From contig CALBTX010000094.1 in the NCBI GenBank assembly GCA_937967685.1, positions 1 to 15,040 on the forward strand: a DNA stretch of 15,040 nucleotides, written 5' to 3'. The position numbers and the translations under genes were made by a program. Below are positions 1-6,127 of the stretch, in pieces. The first letter of the stretch is position 1. Each line of letters starts with the position of its first letter. Below the pieces are notes generated by a model. The model saw only the letters and a program-made list of their open reading frames with translations. It ran no database searches and had not been told where the DNA came from. Source of the stretch: an uncultured Bacillaceae bacterium (GTDB taxonomy: Bacteria; Bacillota; Bacilli; Caldalkalibacillales; Caldalkalibacillaceae).

Positions 1-1
1 C

Positions 2-688
2 GCCAAACCGTTGACAGGCATCAGGAAAGTGATTGCCCAGCGCATGCACTCAAGTTTACAACAAAGTGCGCAATTGACCATGCACATGAAAGCGGATGTC
101 ACGGACTTGATTGCCGTACAAAAAAAGATGGCTGAAGAAATGGAGGGGGAACAGGACAAAACAAAATTAACCCTGACGGTGTTTATCGCCAGAGCAGCCA
201 TTTTGGCTTTATTGAAGCATCGCCAAATGAACAGCACCTTTAAAGACGAAAGTATGCATATCCATGATCATGTTCATCTGGGTGTGGCCGTGGCACTGGA
301 AAACGGTCTGGTTGTTCCGGTCATTCGCCATGCCGAACAGTGCTCCTTGATGGAATTGGCTGAGCACATACAGACGTTGAGCACCAAAGCGCGCCATGGG
401 GAGTTAACCAATGAACAAATGAAAGGTTCCACTTTTACGATCACCAATTTGGGTGCCTATGGGATTGAGACATTCACTCCGATACTCAACCCCCCTGAAA
501 CAGGCATATTGGGCATTGGGGCGACAGCAGACGAACCTGTTTATGTTGGAGACAGTTTGCAAAGAAGAAGTTTGTTGCCCCTCAGTTTGACGTTTGATCA
601 CCGCATTGTGGACGGTGCCCCCGCGGCCCGGTTTTTAAGTGATGTGCGCAGCTATTTGAGCAAACCTTACTATATGTCCATGTTCTAA
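2..688 (+). CDS. 2-oxo acid dehydrogenase E2 component, C-terminal catalytic part (5' end outside window)
   Basis: Acyltransferase (E2) core of a pyruvate, acetoin or branched-chain 2-oxo acid dehydrogenase complex, which moves an acyl group from lipoyl-lysine to CoA in the cytoplasm. The frame is open from base 2 (Ala-Lys-Pro-Leu-Thr-Gly), so the gene begins upstream; the TTG at 11 is not a true start. Visible are the family's opening PLTGIRKVIAQRM, the central NPPETGILGIG segment, and the catalytic HRIVDG (HxxxDG, bases 599-616) near the end. The lipoyl and E1/E3-binding domains lie outside the window. No dihydrolipoamide dehydrogenase (E3) follows, so it is the last gene of its operon. In Bacillus this position fits bkdB better than pdhC, while the DGAPAARFL ending is rather acetoin-type, so the substrate is left open. 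Confidence 0.93.
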   Translation, partial: AKPLTGIRKVIAQRMHSSLQQSAQLTMHMKADVTDLIAVQKKMAEEMEGEQDKTKLTLTVFIARAAILALLKHRQMNSTFKDESMHIHDHVHLGVAVALENGLVVPVIRHAEQCSLMELAEHIQTLSTKARHGELTNEQMKGSTFTITNLGAYGIETFTPILNPPETGILGIGATADEPVYVGDSLQRRSLLPLSLTFDHRIVDGAPAARFLSDVRSYLSKPYYMSMF

Positions 689-711
689 GACTTGATGTTC
701 ATGTTTTAAAA

Positions 712-740
712 TTGACCGCTTAGTATAAACCGGCTATATA
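712..740 (+). promoter_or_regulatory. sigma-A-type promoter downstream of the E2 gene
   Basis: TTGACC (712-717) and TATATA (735-740) are separated by exactly 17 bases. The -35 box matches consensus at five of six positions and the -10 box at four of six. Transcription would begin near 747. No gene with a ribosome binding site follows before the terminator at 848-884, so the product may be a small RNA. Confidence 0.45.
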
Positions 741-746
741 AGCCTG

Positions 747-884
747 TTCATGACTGATTGGACTTTTGTGATCTAGCCGTATGCTTGGCATTAAGCTTGT
801 CTTTGTGATTCGAAAGCACCGGAAAATCATGGCCTGAAAGATGCCTGAAACTCCTTTTCTTATGACTGGAAAAGGAGTTTTTTT
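747..884 (+). ncRNA. candidate small RNA between a promoter and an intrinsic terminator
   Basis: The roughly 138-base stretch between the predicted start site and the terminator has no convincing coding frame. The longest is an 18-codon frame from ATG 781, with no Shine-Dalgarno sequence. It would make a short RNA ending in a strong hairpin. Alternatively, the terminator simply ends the E2 operon and the promoter match is chance. No known RNA family is recognised. Confidence 0.25.
848..884 (+). terminator. Rho-independent terminator after the E2 operon
   Basis: A perfect 11-bp inverted repeat, AAACTCCTTTT (848-858) and AAAAGGAGTTT (870-880), with an 11-base loop. A run of seven T residues (878-884) completes it. 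It ends the E2 transcript and any short RNA from the promoter at 712-740. Confidence 0.85.
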
Positions 885-908
885 ATGTTTTAAAGCTTTA
901 TTTCTTTA

Positions 909-974
909 TTAAGCTTTTATTTAAGCTTTATTTAAGGTTTTATTTAAGAGCGTTTAAGCTGGAGCGTCTATAGT
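909..974 (+). promoter_or_regulatory. helically phased TTAAG repeat array with -10 box, likely activator-dependent promoter
   Basis: TTAAG occurs at 909, 921, 932, 944 and 954, giving steps of 12, 11, 12 and 10 bases, close to one DNA turn. The repeated unit is about AAGCTTTTATTT with small variations. A -10-like TATAGT (969-974, five of six matches) lies just after, and no good -35 box is found 16-18 bases before it. OmpR/PhoB-family regulators typically bind direct repeats with about 11-base spacing that replace a poor -35 box. The response regulator encoded at 4008 is the natural candidate. Binding and start site are inferred. Confidence 0.45.
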
Positions 975-1053
975 TGGAAATGTCCTGTTCCTAAAGGGTG
1001 TTCGCGGAGCTTTTTGATGAAGGAACGTAAGGAAAATAGGAGGAAATGGGGAG

Positions 1054-1155
1054 ATGAAAGTGTTGTCTCGTCTAGGGTTATCTCAAATTTTGCTGTTTCT
1101 TTTCTTTGGTTGGATCGGGGCGGCCATTATCGCAGCGATTTTTATCTTTAACTAA
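1054..1155 (+). CDS. 33-residue single-span membrane microprotein upstream of the ABC transporter
   Basis: An open frame of 33 codons starts with ATG after AGGAGG (1038-1043, ten bases before the start; a second GGGGA lies closer) and ends with TAA at 1153-1155. The protein starts MKVLSRLGLSQ, positively charged, and continues with an almost unbroken hydrophobic stretch (residues 10-32, including FFGWIGAAIIAAIF) to a terminal Asn, so one membrane helix with the N terminus probably inside. It ends 20 bases before the ATPase start and should be on the same mRNA. No family is recognised. It might be an accessory subunit or regulator of the transporter, or a leader peptide whose translation affects the ATPase gene. 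The strong ribosome binding site and composition favour a real gene. Confidence 0.6.
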   Translation: MKVLSRLGLSQILLFLFFGWIGAAIIAAIFIFN

Positions 1156-1175
1156 TAGCAAGAGGAGTGAATGTG

Positions 1176-1958
1176 ATGAAACCTGTCCTACAAGCCCGCA
1201 ACTTGACCAAAATTTACGGTTTAAACAAGGGAGGGGTGCCGACAAAGGCCCTGGATCACTTTTCCATCCAGATTGCCGAGGGGGAGTTTGTCGGTGTCAT
1301 GGGGCCATCCGGGAGCGGCAAGACGACCCTGTTAAACATTTTGGCCACGATTGACAGACCGACGTCTGGTGAATTGAAGTTGAACGGACAAAATCCGGAG
1401 CACTTGAAAAACCGAGACCTGGCGTTATTCAGAAGAAGGCAGCTCGGATTTATTTTCCAGGATTTTAATTTATTGGACACGCTGTCTATCAAAGAAAATA
1501 TCATTTTGCCTCTCGTACTTGAAAAAGTTAAGGTAAAGGAGATTGAGAAACGTGTCCTGGACATGGCCCGGATGTTGAAGATTGAACACATCTTGCATAA
1601 AAGAACATACGAAGTTTCCGGAGGACAGCAACAGCGGGCAGCTGCGGCTCGCGCGCTCATTCACGAACCGACGCTGTTGTTGGCTGACGAACCGACGGGA
1701 AATCTTGATTCCAAAGCGGCTCAAGATTTGATGCATTCGTTGCGGCGGTTGAATGAGAACCGGGGAGCGACGATCATGATGGTCACCCATGACCCGTTTG
1801 CAGCCAGTTTTTGTCGGCGTATCGTCTTCATCCAGGACGGTCAGTTATTCGGAGAATTGAAAAGATATGCTGATCGAGAAACTTTTTTGGAAGACATTCT
1901 GGCCTATTTGTCGAAACTGGGGGGAAAACGCGATGACATTTCCGCAACTGGCGTTTAG
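1176..1958 (+). CDS. ABC transporter ATP-binding protein, BceA/MacB-type
   Basis: ATPase subunit of a peptide-handling ABC transporter of the BceAB (peptide-7 exporter) type, which frees cell-wall intermediates from antimicrobial peptides such as bacitracin or lantibiotics. The 260-residue protein shows Walker A GPSGSGKTT (43-51), Q-loop Gln95, signature VSGGQQQR (147-154), Walker B LLLADE (167-172) and switch His205. ATG 1176 is chosen because AGAGGAG (1161-1167) lies eight bases before it; GTG 1167 overlaps that site. The end overlaps the permease gene by 26 bases, indicating coupled translation. The transported compound cannot be told from sequence. Confidence 0.93.
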   Translation: MKPVLQARNLTKIYGLNKGGVPTKALDHFSIQIAEGEFVGVMGPSGSGKTTLLNILATIDRPTSGELKLNGQNPEHLKNRDLALFRRRQLGFIFQDFNLLDTLSIKENIILPLVLEKVKVKEIEKRVLDMARMLKIEHILHKRTYEVSGGQQQRAAAARALIHEPTLLLADEPTGNLDSKAAQDLMHSLRRLNENRGATIMMVTHDPFAASFCRRIVFIQDGQLFGELKRYADRETFLEDILAYLSKLGGKRDDISATGV

Positions 1959-3855
1959 AAACATTCGTGGTCACTGGCATAGATACACGGCCTATTATTT
2001 TTCGACCGCATTGACGGTGCTCATCTTTTTTGTCTATGCCGCTTTTATTTTTCATCCGGACGTTGTTCAGGGGACGATGCATGAAGGGGTACGCAGAGGG
2101 CTGATTCTGTGTGAGGTGATCATCATTATTTTCGCTTTCTTTTTCATGCTTTATGCCGTCTCCGCTTTTCTCAAGTCCCGACAGAAGGAATTCGGTTTGT
2201 TGACGCTGATGGGCCTGACAAAGGGACAAGTGCGCCATTTGATTGTCTATGAAAATTTACTCATTTCCCTTCTGTCTATCGGGACAGGGATCGGGGGAGG
2301 CGTCCTCTCAGCGAAACTTTTTTTTGAAGGCATCGGTTCCTTAATGACCATCGCGGATCCCTTGCCTTTCGTCATCGCACCCAAAGCCGTCTGGCTGACG
2401 TTTATCGTTTTTCTCGTTCTCTTTGCCCTGTTGACTTTGCTTTCTTTAGTACGGATAAACAGTCAAGAAATCATCCACTTGTTGAAGGAGGACAAAAAGC
2501 CGAAAAAGCCGCCTGTTTTTTCTAAGTGGCTCGTCGGTGTATGCATCGTTTGCTTGGGACTCGGTTACGGGATCGCCTGGTTTTCAGGGATGAAGATTGT
2601 GCTGACGATGTTTCCCATTTTGTTTTTTACGGTGCTGGGGACGTATTTTTTATTCACTCAAGGAAGCGTCGCCATCCTGCGAGGAATGCAAAACAGACGC
2701 GCGTTTTTGTACCGACAGACGCACTTGCTGACCATTTCCCAGCTTGTTTTCAAAATGAAGGATAATGCCCGGGTGCTATTCATGGTGGCCGTTTTGTCAG
2801 CGGTGGTTCTGACGGCCTCGGGGGCGATGTATTCGCTGTACAAAGGTCTGATGAATGATATCACCCGTTTCACACCGCACACATTCGGTTACTCTGAGTT
2901 AGGGGTGAGTGCGCATCAAGTGCTGGATCCCGACAAAGTGCAAACCATACTTGATGAGCATGACGTTGAGGTGATCCGCCATGACCGGCTTGTCGGCATT
3001 CCCGTCCAAATGGATGTGAACGGAGCCGGTGAAATGTTTACCGACCGTCCCGCACTGCTTATTTCTGCTGAAATGTACCGCCAACAAACGGCGAAGATGG
3101 ATGGGATTGAGCCGCTCGAAGTGCAGCACGGTCAGACTGTGCTCATTGATTCGATGTGGGAACGTATGGCGGAGATCGGCTTAGATGAAGCCGACTTACA
3201 GCTGGGGATCGGTGACAAAGCAGTTTCCCTGCCCATCGTCCAAGTTCGGGATAGACCGATCATGAACACAGATTCGCGGGCGATGTCCGTCATTGTCGTT
3301 CATGAGCAGGAGTATGAACAGTTGGCGGCGTCGGTTAGCGATGAAGAAAAAGTTGTTTATTACGGATATGAACTGGCCGATTGGGAACAGACAAGCGCTG
3401 TCGTTCAGGACATTGAGAGCAACGTGCCCGAAAATGAGCGCATGTTTTTTTCCTCACGGGTAGAGCCTTATTTGCGGATAAAAGAAATGTTTTCTTTGAC
3501 GCTGTTCGTCGGCATGTTCGTCAGCATTTTGTTTTTCATTTCCGCTGGAAGCATGTTGTATTTTAAACTGTTTACCGAATGGCAGGACGACCGGGCTCAG
3601 TACAGAGCCTTGAGCAAACTCGGTTTAACGGTCAAGGAATTGAAAAAAATATCCACTGTGCAAATCGGGATGTTGTTTTTCTTGCCGTTTTTGGTGGCGG
3701 TGGTGCACGCCGGGTTTGCCTTGAAAATTGTCCAGGATTTGTTGGGTTCGAGTGTCTGGCAGTATGGACTGACGGTCGCCGGGATTTTCTTCTTGCTGCA
3801 AAGCCTCTTTTTCCTGCTCAGCCGTCGAGCGTATTTAAGATTGGTTGCCAAATAA
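1933..3855 (+). CDS. BceB-type ABC transporter permease (FtsX-like)
   Basis: Membrane subunit partnering the preceding ATPase. The 640-residue protein opens with the BceB-like MTFPQLAFRNIRGH and IFFVYAAFIFHP. Hydrophobic segments lie near 20-40, 57-80, 105-130, 150-173, 198-217, 222-242, 281-302, 521-545, 577-600 and 612-632, about ten spans. A large hydrophilic loop of about 215 residues (303-518) lies between spans 7 and 8, the hallmark extracellular domain of this family. Length is normal. ATG 1933 is preferred over the frame's upstream extension because GGGGGA precedes it closely and the family N terminus begins here. It lies inside the end of the ATPase gene. BceB proteins signal transport activity to a partner kinase, and a two-component pair follows 152 bases later. 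Confidence 0.92.
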   Translation: MTFPQLAFRNIRGHWHRYTAYYFSTALTVLIFFVYAAFIFHPDVVQGTMHEGVRRGLILCEVIIIIFAFFFMLYAVSAFLKSRQKEFGLLTLMGLTKGQVRHLIVYENLLISLLSIGTGIGGGVLSAKLFFEGIGSLMTIADPLPFVIAPKAVWLTFIVFLVLFALLTLLSLVRINSQEIIHLLKEDKKPKKPPVFSKWLVGVCIVCLGLGYGIAWFSGMKIVLTMFPILFFTVLGTYFLFTQGSVAILRGMQNRRAFLYRQTHLLTISQLVFKMKDNARVLFMVAVLSAVVLTASGAMYSLYKGLMNDITRFTPHTFGYSELGVSAHQVLDPDKVQTILDEHDVEVIRHDRLVGIPVQMDVNGAGEMFTDRPALLISAEMYRQQTAKMDGIEPLEVQHGQTVLIDSMWERMAEIGLDEADLQLGIGDKAVSLPIVQVRDRPIMNTDSRAMSVIVVHEQEYEQLAASVSDEEKVVYYGYELADWEQTSAVVQDIESNVPENERMFFSSRVEPYLRIKEMFSLTLFVGMFVSILFFISAGSMLYFKLFTEWQDDRAQYRALSKLGLTVKELKKISTVQIGMLFFLPFLVAVVHAGFALKIVQDLLGSSVWQYGLTVAGIFFLLQSLFFLLSRRAYLRLVAK

Positions 3856-3866
3856 CGTTTTGCTGT

Positions 3867-3895
3867 TTGCGGTTTATACTTTATTCTCCTACAAT
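3867..3895 (+). promoter_or_regulatory. sigma-A-type promoter for the two-component genes
   Basis: TTGCGG (3867-3872) and TACAAT (3890-3895) are 17 bases apart; the -10 box matches five of six positions. It lies just after the permease stop, with a start site near 3902, giving a leader of about 105 bases before the response regulator. The kinase and regulator could thus be made without the transporter, although no terminator separates them. Confidence 0.4.
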
Positions 3896-3926
3896 GTAAA
3901 AGAGAAATTGTCAAAATTGTAGAGAG

Positions 3927-3956
3927 GCTGGAAAAAGTCTAAGACTTATGGCCAGC
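3927..3956 (+). other. hairpin in the response-regulator leader
   Basis: GCTGG (3927-3931) pairs with CCAGC (3952-3956), and inside it AAGTC (3935-3939) pairs with GACTT (3943-3947) around a TAA loop. There is no T run after it, so it is not a standard terminator. It would form near the 5' end of an mRNA from the promoter at 3867-3895. Function unknown. Confidence 0.3.
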
Positions 3957-4007
3957 GAAAAGGTGCAAGAGATATGTCAACGTCAGCATCAGCGGTGGTG
4001 AAGTTCG

Positions 4008-4679
4008 ATGAAGCACATTTTGTATATTGAAGATGATCACGAGATCGGCGAATGGGTCAAAAATGATTTGCGGGACAGAGGATATGAGGTGACTTGGCTG
4101 ACCGATGGACAGGATGCCCACCATTATATCCAGCGGGTGGATCTTGTTATTTTGGATGTCATGTTGCCGGGCCTGGACGGTTTTACGGTCGGCCAGCGTT
4201 TGAAAGAAAAGGCTCCCGATGTTCCCATTTTAATGCTTTCCGCGAGGACGGCCATTGAGGACAAAGTGGAAGGATTGACATTTGCCGACGATTATGTAAC
4301 GAAACCGTTTCATCCGGAAGAACTGGCGGCCAGAGTTGAAGTCTTGCTTAGAAGGTTTGCATCGACGGATGTTCAGCCCGTTCGTCTGCAGCATTTGGAT
4401 GTCTACTTATCCCAAAACCGGGTTGTCAACAGAGAGACAGGCGAGGAAGTCACTTTGACCGGTAAGGAACACCGCTTATTGACGTATTTCTTGCGTCACC
4501 CTAACCAAGTGTTGACTAAAGAGCAATTGTACGAGGCGGTTTGGGGAGAAATGTTTGCTGGCGGTGATAACACGATCATGGTGCATATCCGTCATCTGAG
4601 GGAAAAATTGGAACGTGATCCGAGCCGTCCGACCGTGATCGAAACGATTCGCGGTCTCGGATACCGGGTGAGGCTATGA
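4008..4679 (+). CDS. OmpR-family response regulator
   Basis: Cytoplasmic transcription regulator activated by the kinase encoded next. The 223-residue protein has a receiver domain (about 1-118) with acidic pocket Asp9/Asp10, phospho-acceptor Asp50 (LVILDVMLPG), Ser78 and Lys99 (TKPF). A winged-helix DNA-binding domain (about 125-222) ends with ETIRGLGYRVRL. The start is ATG 4008 after GGTGGTGA. The stop overlaps the kinase start by four bases (ATGA). One oddity is GLTFADDY at 89-96, one residue shorter than the usual GLxxGADDY before the catalytic lysine. Likely targets are its own module, through the phased repeats at 909-958, but this is inferred. Confidence 0.93.
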   Translation: MKHILYIEDDHEIGEWVKNDLRDRGYEVTWLTDGQDAHHYIQRVDLVILDVMLPGLDGFTVGQRLKEKAPDVPILMLSARTAIEDKVEGLTFADDYVTKPFHPEELAARVEVLLRRFASTDVQPVRLQHLDVYLSQNRVVNRETGEEVTLTGKEHRLLTYFLRHPNQVLTKEQLYEAVWGEMFAGGDNTIMVHIRHLREKLERDPSRPTVIETIRGLGYRVRL

Positions 4680-6025
4680 AACTGGGTAGCTCTCTTTTGG
4701 TCAAATACATGGGTGTCATTGCTTTATACCTGTTGCTTTTACCTTTATTGTTTGTAGTTTTCCTGCTTGGCTATAACGTGTATCATTACGGCAACGGGTT
4801 TGTTAATTGGCAGCCGTCAAAATACACATTAAATGAAATCGAAGATACCTGGCATGAGACAGCCCAACGCTTGACAGGCTTGTCCGAAAAGCAAAAAATA
4901 AAGCACTTGCTGGACATGAAGCAGAAGTATCCGGAATCTACGTTGTTCTGGGTCGATGAACACGGTGAATTGCGCTTTAAGAGGCCGACAGAGGCGGATC
5001 TGCCTCAAAAGTGGACCCCGTCCATGATTGTCAAATTTATGAAAGAGAGCGTGTGGGCCGATCCTTTCACCGTCGTCGCTTTGCTCGGTGAGCAAGAAAG
5101 TGATGGATTTATCGTCATTCAAATGCCTCGGAAATACACCGAGAGTTCCGGGGCCTCTGAATCGATTTTTTCCTTCTGGGTACTGATTGGCGCCAGCATC
5201 TGCCTGTTTATCTTCCTGTCTTGGTTGTTCTTCAATCGCATTCGCAGACGATTGTTGAACTTACAAAACGTCATGCAAGAAGCTCAGAACACCGGACAAT
5301 TTCGCACCGTTTCCGTCCATAACCATGACGAAATTGCCGACTTGGAGCATTCCTTTAACCGCATGGCTGTTCGCTTGCAGGAAAGTCGGGAACGGGAAAG
5401 GCAGGAGGAACGGCTGCGGCGGGAACTGATCGCCAATTTGTCTCACGATTTGCGCACCCCGTTGACCGTTCTCAGAGGCCAGGCCTACCAGTTGAAACAA
5501 GAAGCCTTATCTGAAGAGGGTCAGCAGTCTTTAAAAATCATTGACGACAAAATTCGTTATTTGGGGGAATTGATTGAAAATCTGCTCTCGTTTTCGTTAT
5601 TGTCTGCCGGCAAATACCCCTTTCGTCCCGAAAAAAAAGATGTCGTTCGTTTGTTGCGCTCCATCGTCGCTTCCTGGTATCCGATATTGGAAAAGGAGGG
5701 CTTTGAAGTTGACGTCAATCTCCCGGATGAGCCCGTCTATTGGGAGGTGGATCCGCTGTGGTTTCAGCGCATTTGGGATAATCTGTTTCAAAATGTGCTC
5801 CGTCATGCCAAAGAAGGGAAATATGTTGGCGTAGCATTGGAGAAGAGCGAGCGGGGGACGTGTCTGCGGTTGGCAGATCGGGGGCCCGGTCTGGACAGTC
5901 CCTCAGCCGCGAAAGGAACGGGCATCGGATTGTCTATCGTTTCCTTAATGGCTGAAGAGATGGGGTTAGTTTGGAGGATGGAAAGCGGCGGGAACGGGAC
6001 GCGCTGTTTCCTGTGCAAGTTGTGA
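4676..6025 (+). CDS. membrane sensor histidine kinase with extracellular sensor domain
   Basis: Sensor kinase partnering the upstream regulator. The 449-residue protein has a first membrane span at about 12-35, an extracellular domain of about 125-130 residues (38-165), a second span at about 166-187 and a HAMP linker at about 188-240. The HisKA dimerisation domain follows with phospho-acceptor His257 in SHDLRTPLT. The ATPase domain shows the N box (DNLFQNVLRHA, 368-378), G1 DRGPGL (401-406) and G2 GTGIGLS (414-420). All catalytic motifs look intact. Kinases that partner BceAB-type transporters usually have two spans with almost no extracellular part, so this architecture is unusual for its context and suggests direct ligand sensing. 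A 17-bp duplication covers the stop codon. Confidence 0.92.
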   Translation: MKLGSSLLVKYMGVIALYLLLLPLLFVVFLLGYNVYHYGNGFVNWQPSKYTLNEIEDTWHETAQRLTGLSEKQKIKHLLDMKQKYPESTLFWVDEHGELRFKRPTEADLPQKWTPSMIVKFMKESVWADPFTVVALLGEQESDGFIVIQMPRKYTESSGASESIFSFWVLIGASICLFIFLSWLFFNRIRRRLLNLQNVMQEAQNTGQFRTVSVHNHDEIADLEHSFNRMAVRLQESRERERQEERLRRELIANLSHDLRTPLTVLRGQAYQLKQEALSEEGQQSLKIIDDKIRYLGELIENLLSFSLLSAGKYPFRPEKKDVVRLLRSIVASWYPILEKEGFEVDVNLPDEPVYWEVDPLWFQRIWDNLFQNVLRHAKEGKYVGVALEKSERGTCLRLADRGPGLDSPSAAKGTGIGLSIVSLMAEEMGLVWRMESGGNGTRCFLCKL

Positions 6026-6044
6026 GCCTGTGCAAGTTGTGAAC
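6011..6044 (+). repeat. 17-bp tandem duplication across the kinase stop codon
   Basis: CTGTGCAAGTTGTGAGC (6011-6027) is followed directly by CTGTGCAAGTTGTGAAC (6028-6044), one mismatch. The first copy encodes the last residues and the TGA; the second lies beyond it and does not change the protein. Confidence 0.85.
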
Positions 6045-6069
6045 CTGGAAAATCTTCTAGCCTTGATAA

Positions 6070-6111
6070 ACCTCCTTTTGTCCTTCGCGACTCGTGATGG
6101 CAAAAGGAGGT
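6070..6111. terminator. hairpin between convergent kinase and alaT genes
   Basis: ACCTCCTTTTG (6070-6080) and CAAAAGGAGGT (6101-6111) form a perfect 11-bp stem with a 20-base loop. It lies 45 bases after the kinase stop and 17 bases past the alaT stop on the other strand, where a shared terminator is expected. Neither side has a long T run, so efficiency is doubtful. Confidence 0.5.
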
Positions 6112-6127
6112 GATTTGTGACACAATG

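Larger units (their letters stand above)
689..1053. other. gene-free interval between E2 and the ABC transporter module
   Basis: This 365-base interval holds the promoter at 712-740, the terminator at 848-884, the AT-rich TTAAG repeat array at 909-958 and a TATAGT box at 969-974. A leader of about 70 bases then ends in the microprotein's ribosome binding site (AGGAGG, 1038-1043). No other coding frame is seen. Confidence 0.7.

Noticed and set aside
781..837. 18-codon frame inside the candidate small RNA
   Set aside because: There is no Shine-Dalgarno sequence before its ATG, so it is not called as a peptide gene.
1256..1790. Minus-strand frames opposite the ATPase gene
   Set aside because: They are shadows of a gene with complete ATPase motifs and lack starts with ribosome sites.
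1867..1932. Upstream extension of the permease frame by 22 residues
   Set aside because: The BceB-type N terminus begins at ATG 1933 with GGGGGA before it; the extension is the shadow of the ATPase C terminus.
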